A DNA stretch of 12,674 nucleotides from Spirochaetota bacterium. GTDB taxonomy: Bacteria; Spirochaetota; Brevinematia; DTOW01. Location: contig JAPYWX010000036.1 of the NCBI GenBank assembly GCA_028276145.1, forward strand, positions 1 through 12,674, written 5' to 3'. The translations under genes were made by a program, and so were the position numbers. Below, piece after piece: positions 1 to 6,128 of this stretch. Numbering within the stretch: the stretch's first letter is position 1; each line of letters starts with the position of its first letter. Under the pieces are notes generated by a model, which did no database searches, was not told the DNA's origin, and saw only the letters and a program-made list of their open reading frames with translations.

Positions 1-320
1 AAACACTAGACAAAGTTAACGAACTAGTATCTCAATACAATGAAATACAAGATACTTACAACAAGGTATCCAGTGAGATAGATAAAAGAGAAAAAACAAA
101 AGTCTCAAAGAAACCTGCCGTTGAGCAACCTAAAAAGGAATCTGTAGGAACATACAAAGTGAAAAAAGGAGATTTCCTATCAAAAATAGCAACTAAGTTG
201 TTTAACGGTGGATATTGGTGGTGGCCCAAAATATTCGTACTGAATAAAGATAAACTTTCGGATCCTGACATCATTGATGAAGGGATGGAGTTAAAAGTTC
301 CTACCTCCTTGCCAGAGTAA
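1..320 (+). CDS. LysM-domain protein, C-terminal part (5' end outside window)
   Basis: The frame is open from the left edge (first full codon at position 3) to TAA at 318-320, giving about 105 C-terminal residues. The first ~45 residues are charged and heptad-like, then Lys/Pro-rich, and look like a coiled coil or linker. The last ~52 residues (from about position 150) form a LysM module: TYKVKKGDFLSKIA, a Trp-rich stretch GYWWWPKIF, then N-x-D-x-L and a closing EGMELKVP. LysM modules bind peptidoglycan or related GlcNAc polymers, so an envelope location is likely, but no signal peptide can be seen because the start is missing. The sigma-factor gene begins 10 nt downstream on the same strand, which suggests co-transcription. 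The enzymatic or structural role of the missing N-terminus is unknown. Confidence 0.8.
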   Translation, partial: TLDKVNELVSQYNEIQDTYNKVSSEIDKREKTKVSKKPAVEQPKKESVGTYKVKKGDFLSKIATKLFNGGYWWWPKIFVLNKDKLSDPDIIDEGMELKVPTSLPE

Positions 321-330
321 AAAATAAAAG

Positions 331-870
331 ATGGCAACAGATGAAGATCTAATAAAACTCATCAAAGAGGGCAGCAAAGATGAAAAAGATAGAGCTTTTG
401 CTGTCCTCTACGAAAAATACAAAAACTTCGTATATGACTTTGGTAGAACAATGGGTATACCGAGGGATTTGTGCTCTGATTTCCTTCAGAATGTTTTTTT
501 AAAAGTATTTGAAAAGATTTATAAATTCAAAGACGATAAAGAGTTTTTCCCTTGGCTTTTCTCTCTAGTAAGGAACGAATGTATTAACTTTATCAAAAAA
601 AATAAAAAACGCATAAGAAGCTACAGCCAACACGAAGAACTTGAGTCTATCAGCAAAGAACCAGAAGACGAAGACGCTATATTAATAGAAGAAATTAGAA
701 AATTTCTAAATCAGCTACCATACGAAGAAAAAGAAGCTATCTTTCTAAGGTACTACCAAGATTTTGATGCTAAGGAGATAGCCAAAATACTAAATGTTTC
801 CGAGAGGAAAGTTTATATCCTTATCGAGAGAGGAATAGAAAAAATAAGAAAACACTTAGGGCTAACTTAA
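331..870 (+). CDS. ECF-type RNA polymerase sigma factor
   Basis: A 179-residue protein with the two-domain ECF (group 4) sigma layout. Region 2 covers about residues 27-94, with the motifs DLCSDFLQNVFLKVFEK, then WLFSLVRNECINFIKK (core binding and -10 recognition). An acidic linker spans ~97-115. Region 4 covers ~117-176, with LPYEEKEAIFLRYYQDF followed by the helix-turn-helix AKEIAKILNVSERKVYILIERG (residues in two adjoining stretches), which reads the -35 element. Sigma3 is absent, as expected. It would redirect RNA polymerase to a specific regulon, commonly envelope stress. No anti-sigma gene is adjacent: upstream is the LysM gene (10-nt gap) and downstream is a convergent transporter whose stop overlaps this one. 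There is no clear Shine-Dalgarno before the ATG. The family is secure; the regulon is unknown. Confidence 0.88.
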   Translation: MATDEDLIKLIKEGSKDEKDRAFAVLYEKYKNFVYDFGRTMGIPRDLCSDFLQNVFLKVFEKIYKFKDDKEFFPWLFSLVRNECINFIKKNKKRIRSYSQHEELESISKEPEDEDAILIEEIRKFLNQLPYEEKEAIFLRYYQDFDAKEIAKILNVSERKVYILIERGIEKIRKHLGLT

Positions 871-2498
871 TTTTCTATCTCTTCTCTTATTATTTTTCTA
901 GACTTCTCGTTTATTATCTGAAGTTCTTCAAGCAAATCAATTGCTATACTTTTCGCAGTCTCCGATTCATCACATATAATTCTCTCTACTCCTTTTGATT
1001 TCAGTTTCTCTACCTCACTCAAGAACCTAACTCTTGCTATCACCCTGATATTCTCATTTAGTATTCTTGCCTTCTCCATTATAAATGTTGTTTCACCTAT
1101 ATCAGGTACAGTGATGACTATTATTTTAGCGTTCTTTATTCCAGCCCACTTGAGTATGTGTTCATTTTTAGCATCCCCAAAATGTATATTCACTCCCTGC
1201 TCTCTAAACTTTCTGACAGTGTTTATATTTGTCTCAAGAACTATATAACTGACCTTTAGATCATTAAGTACTCTCGAAACTTCCTGTCCAACGGGTCCAA
1301 AACCTACAATTATTACATCAACCACCATCTCTTCTTCTACTTTACTCTTTTCTCGTAGCTTACCTAAAACTTTTTTATCAATAACTTTTGTCAATTCAAT
1401 CAATAAAGGAGTAGAAATCATAGACAGGACTATTGAAGTGCTAATAATACTAAAAAGTTCATCATTGATTACCCCCTTGCCAATAGATAATGATAATATC
1501 AAAAAACCAAACTCACTAACATTAGAAAGAAGAATCGAAGATTTGAGGTTGTGAGACACAGGAACTTTAGAAAAAATATTTATCAAAAATACAACCAACA
1601 TCTTGACCAAAACAATAGCCAAAACTAACAAAAGAATTAGTGACAGCTTGTCTACAAGCACATTAAGATTAATTAAAGCACCTACATATATAAAAAAGAA
1701 CCCAATGAAAATTTCCTTTAATGAAAAAATTTCACTCGCTATTTGCCTACCGAAAAACGAATCAGCTATTATCATTCCAGCAACAAATGCTCCAAGAAAC
1801 GGCGATAACTCCAAAAACCTTGATATTGTAGCACTACCAAAACTAATGACTATAGCCAAAAATACAAGTAAGTACCTATCCCTTATAGCCAAAATATCAG
1901 CAAACTTACTTTTTGTAAAGTAGTAAAGAATCAAGTTATAAACAACGAAGACAACTATACCTATAACTAAGCTAGATACATTTACTCCTCCTTCTAAAAA
2001 CAACGGTAAAATGGTTAATACTATTATTGAAAAAATATCTTGAATTAAAGATGTAACAAATGCTATTCTTGCGTACCTAAAACCGAAACTTCCGGATTTT
2101 TCTATTACCGAACCTATGACTATAGTACTTGAAAATGTCAATGTAGAACCTATTAAGAATGCTAAAATATGATTTTTGAAAATTAGAAACGCAAAAAGAT
2201 ACAACAATAGAAAAGTTATAACCACCTGTAAAACACCTATTACTATATCACCCTTCTCTCTAAGTAAAGTGCTAAACGAAAACTCTACACCTATAAAGAA
2301 CAAAAGCAAAACAAGCCCCAAATTCGACATCTCATAAAATACTACATTGTTTTCTATTATCCCCAGTTTTCCTAATATTACACCACTAGATATTAGAGCA
2401 ACTATGAAGCTTATATTTGCTCTAGTAAAGACATAAAGAAGGATTGAAGAAATGAAAAATACCAAGAATACACCAGATACGACATCCAAATGTAACAT
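867..2498 (-). CDS. CPA2 monovalent cation:proton antiporter with NAD-binding RCK (TrkA-N) domain, KefB-like
   Basis: A 543-residue inner-membrane protein. Residues ~5-375 form a hydrophobic CPA2 exchanger domain of about 12 membrane segments. Family landmarks are SGVILGKLGI, LLLFFIGVEFS, SLIQDIFSIIVL, LSPFLGAFVAGMIIADS and SNVSEFGFLILS. Residues ~394-510 are a TrkA-N/RCK Rossmann domain with G399-F-G401-P-V-G404 and an acidic residue (E422) at the end of the second strand, which is typical for NAD(H) binding. No TrkA-C domain follows. The family exchanges K+ or Na+ for H+ and can be gated by nucleotide or thiol signals, but specificity cannot be read here. The gene starts 2 nt after the hslV stop, and a GAGGAG inside the hslV 3' end (8 nt before the ATG) serves as its ribosome site, so it should be translated from the hslV transcript. 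Its stop overlaps that of the convergent sigma gene by 4 nt. Confidence 0.87.
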   Translation of the reverse strand: MLHLDVVSGVFLVFFISSILLYVFTRANISFIVALISSGVILGKLGIIENNVVFYEMSNLGLVLLLFFIGVEFSFSTLLREKGDIVIGVLQVVITFLLLYLFAFLIFKNHILAFLIGSTLTFSSTIVIGSVIEKSGSFGFRYARIAFVTSLIQDIFSIIVLTILPLFLEGGVNVSSLVIGIVVFVVYNLILYYFTKSKFADILAIRDRYLLVFLAIVISFGSATISRFLELSPFLGAFVAGMIIADSFFGRQIASEIFSLKEIFIGFFFIYVGALINLNVLVDKLSLILLLVLAIVLVKMLVVFLINIFSKVPVSHNLKSSILLSNVSEFGFLILSLSIGKGVINDELFSIISTSIVLSMISTPLLIELTKVIDKKVLGKLREKSKVEEEMVVDVIIVGFGPVGQEVSRVLNDLKVSYIVLETNINTVRKFREQGVNIHFGDAKNEHILKWAGIKNAKIIVITVPDIGETTFIMEKARILNENIRVIARVRFLSEVEKLKSKGVERIICDESETAKSIAIDLLEELQIINEKSRKIIREEIEN

Positions 2499-2500
2499 TT

Positions 2501-3040
2501 CTAAAGCTCCTCAACAATTATGTTCTCATTAGTGTATATACATATCTGCCCTGCTATTCTAAGAGAGTTTTCAACGATTTCTCTTGGGTCCATACTTGGA
2601 TTAGCAATCAAAAAAGCTTTAGCTGCAGCTAGTGCATAAGGTCCCCCTGAACCTATTGCAGCTATGTTATTCTCAGGCTCTAGAACATCACCAGTACCAG
2701 AAAGAATAAGTATCTTTTCCTTGTTTCCTGCAATCATCATAGCTTCTAACCTTCTTAGATACTTATCTGTCCTCCATTCCTTGGCTAAGTCTACAGCAGC
2801 TTTCAAAAGATTCCCATTATTTTCCTTAAGATGCCCTTCAAATTTCTCTAAAAGCGTCAAAGCATCAGCCGTAGCTCCAGCAAAACCAACAAGCACCTTA
2901 CCATCAAAAATTTTCCTTATCTTCCTAGCATTTGACTTCAAAACCGTTTCACCAAGTGTAACCTGCCCATCACCACCAATCACAAGCCTACCATCCTTAA
3001 GTATACCCAAAACAGTAGTCGATTTTATTTTCCTTTCCAT
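2501..3040 (-). CDS. hslV: HslV (ClpQ) peptidase subunit of the HslUV ATP-dependent protease
   Basis: A 179-residue protein aligning end to end with HslV as I remember the family. The proteolytic Thr is residue 8 (TTVLGILKDGRLVI), behind a 7-residue propeptide MERKIKS that must be removed. Counting Thr8 as 1, the catalytic partners fall where expected: Asp24 (=17) in GGDGQVTLG, Lys40 (=33) in NARKIRKI, and Ser131 (=124) in IGSGGPYALAAA. The C-terminus ICIYTNENIIVEEL is typical. HslV forms a double-ring threonine peptidase in the cytoplasm that needs the HslU ATPase. No hslU lies next to it in this window, and upstream is a repeat-filled gap. There is no Shine-Dalgarno. A CATATT hexamer lies 6 nt before the ATG, which may be a leaderless promoter. 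Confidence 0.95.
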   Translation of the reverse strand: MERKIKSTTVLGILKDGRLVIGGDGQVTLGETVLKSNARKIRKIFDGKVLVGFAGATADALTLLEKFEGHLKENNGNLLKAAVDLAKEWRTDKYLRRLEAMMIAGNKEKILILSGTGDVLEPENNIAAIGSGGPYALAAAKAFLIANPSMDPREIVENSLRIAGQICIYTNENIIVEEL

Positions 3041-3046
3041 GTTAAA

Positions 3047-3052
3047 AATATG
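3047..3052 (-). promoter_or_regulatory. Possible -10 element of hslV (CATATT), 6 nt from the ATG
   Basis: On the minus strand CATATT is followed by TTTAAC and the hslV ATG. No Shine-Dalgarno and no good -35 hexamer are visible. It is listed because five other genes here show a similar arrangement. In AT-rich DNA such a hexamer can easily occur by chance. Confidence 0.25.
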
Positions 3053-3086
3053 AAAGATTTTCTTATTCAGTTTCTAAATAGAAAGA

Positions 3087-3163
3087 AGGTGTTGAAAAAC
3101 AGGCTAGACCTATGTCAGGCTAATACGTGCTTTTAATCTAAAATAAGAAAGTGCCTAAGGCAC
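3087..3163 (+). repeat. Composite intergenic element, copy A
   Basis: Ordered blocks: AGGTGTTGAAA (3087-3097), ACCTATGTCAGGCTAA (about 3108-3123, containing CAGGCTAAT 3116-3124), TTAATCTAAAATAA (3133-3146), then the first GTGCC palindrome (3151-3163). The same order occurs on the opposite strand at 5613-5713: the 14-mer is identical, CAGGCTAAT is identical, and the ACCT block matches at 13 of 16 positions. The 11-mer TTTCAACACCT also recurs at 9792-9802. No reading frame or transposase is associated. This looks like a dispersed, non-autonomous intergenic repeat that carries the palindromes with it. Confidence 0.6.
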
Positions 3164-3244
3164 AAGTGCCTTAGGCACAAGTGCTTTAAGCACGGAGCGC
3201 TATGAAGCACGAAGTGCTACGAAGCACAAGGTGCTATGAAGCAC
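3151..3244. repeat. Tandem cluster of six GTGCT-loop-AGCAC palindromes (cluster A)
   Basis: Six units lie at 3151-3163, 3166-3178, 3181-3193, 3197-3210, 3214-3227 and 3231-3244, separated by only 2-3 purines (aa, aa, gga, gaa, aag). Each is a 5-bp stem with a 3-4-nt loop. The first two have GTGCC/GGCAC stems, a paired (compensatory) change relative to GTGCT/AGCAC. The fourth begins GCGCT and has one stem mismatch. The cluster fills the gap between the divergent hslV and aldolase genes. Nothing coding is seen in 3041-3360. Confidence 0.85.
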
Positions 3245-3314
3245 CCATTTTAACAGCTAGATTGAAATTTCGTTATTTATGTTCTTGAGAATAACGCATC
3301 AACAAGAAAATAGT

Positions 3315-3348
3315 TCTCTTAATAGTTAAGAGAGGCTCTGCCTCTCTT
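3315..3348 (+). promoter_or_regulatory. Two overlapping, mutually exclusive hairpins upstream of the class II aldolase
   Basis: Hairpin 1: TCTCTTAA (3315-3322), loop TAG, TTAAGAGA (3326-3333). Hairpin 2: AAGAGAGGC (3328-3336), loop TCT, GCCTCTCTT (3340-3348), a perfect 9-bp stem. Both use 3328-3333 (AAGAGA), so only one can form at a time. The second arm runs into the presumed -10 hexamer of the aldolase gene. This could be a DNA operator, or an RNA switch if transcription starts further upstream. Confidence 0.5.
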
Positions 3349-3353
3349 ATAAT
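3326..3353 (+). promoter_or_regulatory. Putative promoter of the class II aldolase gene
   Basis: A perfect -10 TATAAT (3348-3353) lies 7 nt before the ATG at 3361, with TTAAGA (3326-3331, 4 of 6 matches to TTGACA) 16 bp upstream. Transcription would start at or next to the ATG, giving a leaderless mRNA. This fits the absence of a Shine-Dalgarno. Confidence 0.4.
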
Positions 3354-3360
3354 TTAAGTT

Positions 3361-3933
3361 ATGAGAGAACTAATGAAAGAAATAGTATCAGTGTCAAAAC
3401 TTTTGTATGATAGAGGCTACATTACTTCAAAAGAAGGTAATCTAAGCTACAGAGTAGGCAACGAGATACTTATAACCCCCTCAGGTAAACCAAAGTGGAA
3501 CCTCTCACCTGATGACATAGTTAGAGTCAACATAAACAAACTCAAAGAAGGTGAACGAGGTGAAGCATCATCTGAAGTTTTCACGCACATGAGTTTTTAT
3601 TTATCCAATCCAGATGCTAGGTGTATTTTACACGCTCACCCTACTAATGTTATATCACTCAATCTAATAGGCTATGATTTCAAAAATCTCATTTTACCTG
3701 AGATGGAATACTTCTTAGGTGAAATATATGTTTCTGATTATGCTACTCCCGGTACTCCCGAAGGTGCTAAAGTTGTAGAAGGAATAAAAAATGATGTTGT
3801 AGTTCTACCCAAGCACGGAGTGCTAATAAAGAGCAAAGAAAACCTATGGGACGCATTTTATAAATTAGAAGTTCTGGAAAAGGGATCTAGAATCATACTT
3901 AATTACCTTCTTTATAAAGAAGGTAAAAAATAG
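3361..3933 (+). CDS. Class II aldolase/adducin-family protein (FucA/MtnB-like)
   Basis: A 190-residue zinc-dependent aldolase-fold enzyme. Metal ligands are visible as H91 and H93 in ILHAHPTNV and H152 in LPKHGVLIK. The catalytic acid is E72 in ASSEVFTHM. The phosphate/substrate region is represented by GNLSYR (residues 26-31) and ITPSGKP (38-44). The family includes L-fuculose-1-phosphate and L-ribulose-5-phosphate aldolases/epimerases and methylthioribulose-1-phosphate dehydratase. These cannot be told apart here, and no fucose, arabinose or methionine-salvage partner is nearby. The length is slightly shorter than the usual ~200-215. Its last 35 nt overlap the convergent glycosyltransferase gene, and the final residues YLLYKEG are encoded by a perfect palindrome that encodes the same residues in that neighbour. 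Confidence 0.85.
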   Translation: MRELMKEIVSVSKLLYDRGYITSKEGNLSYRVGNEILITPSGKPKWNLSPDDIVRVNINKLKEGERGEASSEVFTHMSFYLSNPDARCILHAHPTNVISLNLIGYDFKNLILPEMEYFLGEIYVSDYATPGTPEGAKVVEGIKNDVVVLPKHGVLIKSKENLWDAFYKLEVLEKGSRIILNYLLYKEGKK

Positions 3934-5428
3934 GGCTCAAAGTACCAATTACCCCAATAATAAATGAAAACAGTAGGAAGAATGGAAAAATTACAAAAGC
4001 TTTCCATTTCGAAATCACTACTTTCAGTAAAAGGTACGTAACATAAAAAACTAAGAAAGGCAAGGTAAGCCATATATTACCAAGTATCAACGAAGCCAAA
4101 AATGTAGACCAAAGCGACAAGAACAGTATTCCCCTACTCACCACCCCCCCAATATTACCTGTCCTTATAAGTAGTGATATTCTAAGGAAGTAATCACTAA
4201 ACAAATCTAATTTCTCTTCAGATACTGTACTCCAATCCGATGAGAATACGAAAAAGTTATACTTCTTCTTAAGCTTCAAAGTTATATCTTTAAGGTCTGA
4301 GAAGTCAACATTTTCTTTTAACAAGTATATGAAAGTTTTTGAATCAACACAAAGGAAATTAGACACAGGTAATGGAATCAGCCTAGAGTTAATAACTCTT
4401 ATTGCTATGTTATAGAGAGGCATCAGGAAGTGAGAGAAAACTATATTGTTTGAAATATAGGAGCCCAAATCTTCTTCAGGGTAGGACACCGAACCGTTTA
4501 TGACACCTATTCTGTATGACTCTATAAGAGAAGACAAAACTCCCAAATCTATGTTTTTGTTAACTCTGTAGTTTTTGATTATCACAAAGTCATTTTTCTC
4601 TATTTCATCTAAATCCTTATCCTTTGAGTTAAGTCCTATTAATCTACCATTTGAAAAAATATAAAACCTGTATGGGTAATTTTTAGGAATAGTTATAGGT
4701 CTGTCATAGAACTGTAGTATCTTCGCTCTATAGAATATAGACATGGTATCAATAAAACTCATGAGTAATACAGAAGGGCTAACAAATCCTGAACTATGAT
4801 AATCTATTTTCACAGGTACAGATTTTATTGAAAAATTGTACCTATAAGCTATTAGTAAAAGCTCCAAATCAAAAGCAAATCTCTTAACAACCATTCTACT
4901 TAGGCATAACTCAAGGGCCTCTCTTCTAAAAAGTTTAAGTCCCGTTTGTGTGTCCCTTAAAGGTAAATTGAATAGTAACTTTATCATTAGGTAATACACA
5001 AAGCTAATAATTTTCCTTAAGAGTGGATACTTGAGTTCTGACCCCTTCTCGAACTTTGAAGATATAACAATGTCGTATCCTTTTTGGTACTCTAAGATAA
5101 GATTCCTTATCTGCTCAGGAGGAATATCTAAGTCAGAATCCAAAAGCACAACCACATCTCCAGAAGAACTAAAAAAACCATTCTTCAAGGCAAAACCTTT
5201 ACCTTGGTTAATAACATTCTGCGAGATTACAACTTTAGCATCATTGCCAAAAGCTTCGTTAAGAAGCTTAAAGGTACTATCCTTCGAACCATCATCAACT
5301 ACTACTACCTCGTAATCAGATATTAAGTCCTCTCTAACATATCCTTCTAGTATTTCTTTTACTTTTCTTACATTTTGAACGATGAACTTTTCACCGTTGT
5401 ACACAGGCATTATGACCGACAGTTTCAT
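3899..5428 (-). CDS. Membrane-anchored family 2 glycosyltransferase (DPM1-like) with a degenerate second domain
   Basis: A 509-residue protein if started at the ATG at 5428 (MKLSVIMPVYNGE), the canonical GT2 N-terminus. An upstream in-frame ATG at 5452 would add eight residues with no support. Residues 1-~225 are a GT-A fold of the dolichyl/polyprenyl-phosphate transferase type: VVDDGS (D45, D46), NQGKG (74-78), the DxD motif LLDSDLDIP (D97, D99), QTGLKLF, and FAFDLELL. Residues ~235-410 are not recognised with confidence. FLCVDSKTFIYLL, DLKDITLKLKKKYNFFVF and the following region resemble the acceptor half of a second GT2 domain, but no DxD is seen. Residues ~415-505 are three to four membrane segments. 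A role in polyprenyl-linked sugar transfer for envelope glycans is inferred. CATAAT lies 7 nt before ATG 5428 and AAGGA immediately before it, both supporting that start. Confidence 0.82.
   Translation of the reverse strand: MKLSVIMPVYNGEKFIVQNVRKVKEILEGYVREDLISDYEVVVVDDGSKDSTFKLLNEAFGNDAKVVISQNVINQGKGFALKNGFFSSSGDVVVLLDSDLDIPPEQIRNLILEYQKGYDIVISSKFEKGSELKYPLLRKIISFVYYLMIKLLFNLPLRDTQTGLKLFRREALELCLSRMVVKRFAFDLELLLIAYRYNFSIKSVPVKIDYHSSGFVSPSVLLMSFIDTMSIFYRAKILQFYDRPITIPKNYPYRFYIFSNGRLIGLNSKDKDLDEIEKNDFVIIKNYRVNKNIDLGVLSSLIESYRIGVINGSVSYPEEDLGSYISNNIVFSHFLMPLYNIAIRVINSRLIPLPVSNFLCVDSKTFIYLLKENVDFSDLKDITLKLKKKYNFFVFSSDWSTVSEEKLDLFSDYFLRISLLIRTGNIGGVVSRGILFLSLWSTFLASLILGNIWLTLPFLVFYVTYLLLKVVISKWKAFVIFPFFLLFSFIIGVIGTLSPIFYLLYKEGN
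3903..3926. repeat. Perfect 24-bp palindrome spanning two convergent gene ends
   Basis: TTACCTTCTTTA (3903-3914) is followed directly by its exact reverse complement (3915-3926). It lies inside both the aldolase and the glycosyltransferase reading frames, in matching phase, so both proteins use the same codons (tac ctt ctt tat aaa gaa ggt) for Tyr-Leu-Leu-Tyr-Lys-Glu-Gly near their C-termini. A bidirectional transcription stop is possible, but neither strand has a U-tract after the hairpin, so it is not a standard intrinsic terminator. Confidence 0.85.
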
Positions 5429-5435
5429 ATCCTTA

Positions 5436-5441
5436 ATTATG
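5436..5441 (-). promoter_or_regulatory. Possible -10 element of the glycosyltransferase gene (CATAAT)
   Basis: On the minus strand CATAAT is 7 nt upstream of the preferred ATG (5428-5426), the distance expected if the transcript begins at the start codon. AAGGA immediately precedes the ATG but is too close for a normal Shine-Dalgarno. No convincing -35 was found. Confidence 0.25.
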
Positions 5442-5612
5442 ATAAGTCCCATTACATCGTTTCAAAAACATTTCTCCGTAAAAAATACTATTCATTTCCC
5501 AAACCCATTAAATCAACCATGCTTAACTCTGTTGGAAATTGAGCTATATAGTACTTATGCTTTAACTTAATAGAAAAAAACTACCTTTTTGACAAAATCT
5601 TTTAAGGTCAGT

Positions 5613-5713
5613 GTGCTTCATAGCACCTTATTATTTTAGATTAAGAAACAGGCATTAGCCTGTTAAGAAACAGACAGTAGCCTGATACAGGTAAGCTTGT
5701 TGAACCTTTCAAC
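5613..5713 (-). repeat. Composite intergenic element, copy B (inverted relative to copy A)
   Basis: Read on the minus strand, the blocks are GTTGAAA (5713-5707), ACCTGTATCAGGCTAC, CAGGCTAAT (5662-5654), TTAATCTAAAATAA (5644-5631) and finally the palindrome GTGCT-ATGA-AGCAC (5626-5613). Order and sequence match copy A at 3087-3163. This copy has extra palindromic material: AACAGGC-ATTA-GCCTGTT (5647-5664) and a decayed relative just after it. It occupies most of the 5429-5768 gap, where no gene is seen. Confidence 0.6.
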
Positions 5714-5725
5714 ATGATCGATTAC

Positions 5726-5744
5726 CGGGATGCTATGCATCCCG
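5726..5744 (+). terminator. Hairpin with 3-nt loop followed by T5 on the plus strand
   Basis: CGGGATGC (5726-5733), loop TAT, GCATCCCG (5737-5744), then TTTTTA. In form this is an intrinsic terminator for plus-strand transcription, yet no plus-strand gene lies upstream. For the minus-strand ferredoxin, whose stop is 25 nt away, the hairpin is in the right place but no U-tract follows it. It may act in both directions, end an unrecognised small RNA, or be another member of the 3-nt-loop palindromes in this window. Confidence 0.4.
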
Positions 5745-5768
5745 TTTTTATAATTAAATAATGAATAA

Positions 5769-6029
5769 CTACTTTTTATAGTAATTTGCGTTTTTCTCAA
5801 TGAATGACTTCAAATCTTCAGGAACATCCTCCAACGGGTATATAGCATTAACTGGGCAAACAGATTCACAAGCTCCACAATCTATACAATCATTAGGATT
5901 TATAAACAACTGATCAACATTTGCGTAATCAGCTTCATCTGGCCTTGGATGTATACAATCAACTGGACAAACCTGTGTACAGGCTGCATCCTTAACACCT
6001 ATACAAGCTTGGGTTATAACTCTTGGCAT
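5769..6029 (-). CDS. fdxA: 7Fe-type ferredoxin ([3Fe-4S][4Fe-4S])
   Basis: An 86-residue soluble electron carrier. Cysteines follow the Azotobacter FdI/FdxA plan: C9-x7-C17-x3-C21-P and C48-x2-C51-x2-C54-x3-C58-P. By that model C9, C17 and C58 hold a [3Fe-4S] cluster, and C21, C48, C51 and C54 hold a [4Fe-4S] cluster. The position equivalent to the extra FdI cysteine (C11) is Val12. C25 in PVDCIHP is the usual conserved additional cysteine. The PLEDVPEDLKSF tail matches the EDEVPEDMQEF end of that family. A loop of about 10 extra residues (28-38) separates the two halves. Translation starts at an ATG with a strong AGGAGG 5 nt upstream. The gene directly follows tRNA-Gly and probably shares its transcript. 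The redox partner is not evident. Confidence 0.9.
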   Translation of the reverse strand: MPRVITQACIGVKDAACTQVCPVDCIHPRPDEADYANVDQLFINPNDCIDCGACESVCPVNAIYPLEDVPEDLKSFIEKNANYYKK

Positions 6030-6034
6030 AAAAA

Positions 6035-6040
6035 CCTCCT
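6035..6040 (-). promoter_or_regulatory. Ferredoxin Shine-Dalgarno AGGAGG abutting the tRNA 3' end
   Basis: AGGAGG lies 5 nt before the ferredoxin ATG and only one nucleotide (C at 6041) after the last base of tRNA-Gly (6042). Tight 3'-end processing of the tRNA would release an mRNA whose first bases are the ribosome site. Confidence 0.8.
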
Positions 6041-6041
6041 G

Positions 6042-6114
6042 AGCGGGAAACGGGACTCGAACCCGCGACCCTCGGCTTGGGAAGCCGATGCTCTACCAAC
6101 TGAGCTATTCCCGC
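6042..6114 (-). tRNA. tRNA-Gly (anticodon CCC)
   Basis: A complete cloverleaf on the minus strand. The acceptor is GCGGGAA (6114-6108) with TTCCCGC (6049-6043). The D arm is GCTC-AGTTGGTAGA-GAGC. The anticodon stem is TCGGC/GCCGA with loop TTCCCAA, giving anticodon CCC. The T arm is GCGGG-TTCGAGT-CCCGT. The discriminator is U, as expected for bacterial tRNA-Gly. It is 73 nt long with a short variable loop. CCA is not encoded (the next bases are CAG), so a CCA-adding enzyme is needed. It decodes GGG. Confidence 0.95.
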
Positions 6115-6128
6115 TTACCTTGTAATAT

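Noticed and set aside
3813..3829. AGCAC-GGA-GTGCT inside the aldolase gene resembling the palindrome family
   Set aside because: It has the arms in the opposite order and encodes the conserved metal-ligand motif KHGVL, so coincidence with coding constraint is sufficient.
5429..5452. Upstream ATG for the glycosyltransferase (adds MGLIIIKD)
   Set aside because: Family members begin at MKLSVIMPVYN. The extra residues have no ribosome site and are not conserved in the motif.
5382..5570. Small plus-strand reading frame across the glycosyltransferase start
   Set aside because: It lies mostly antisense to the GT2 N-terminus, has no recognisable domain and no ribosome site.
5726..5744. Standard intrinsic terminator for the ferredoxin gene
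   Set aside because: On the ferredoxin strand no U-tract follows the hairpin. The T-tract is on the other side, so it was kept only as a plus-oriented hairpin of uncertain role.
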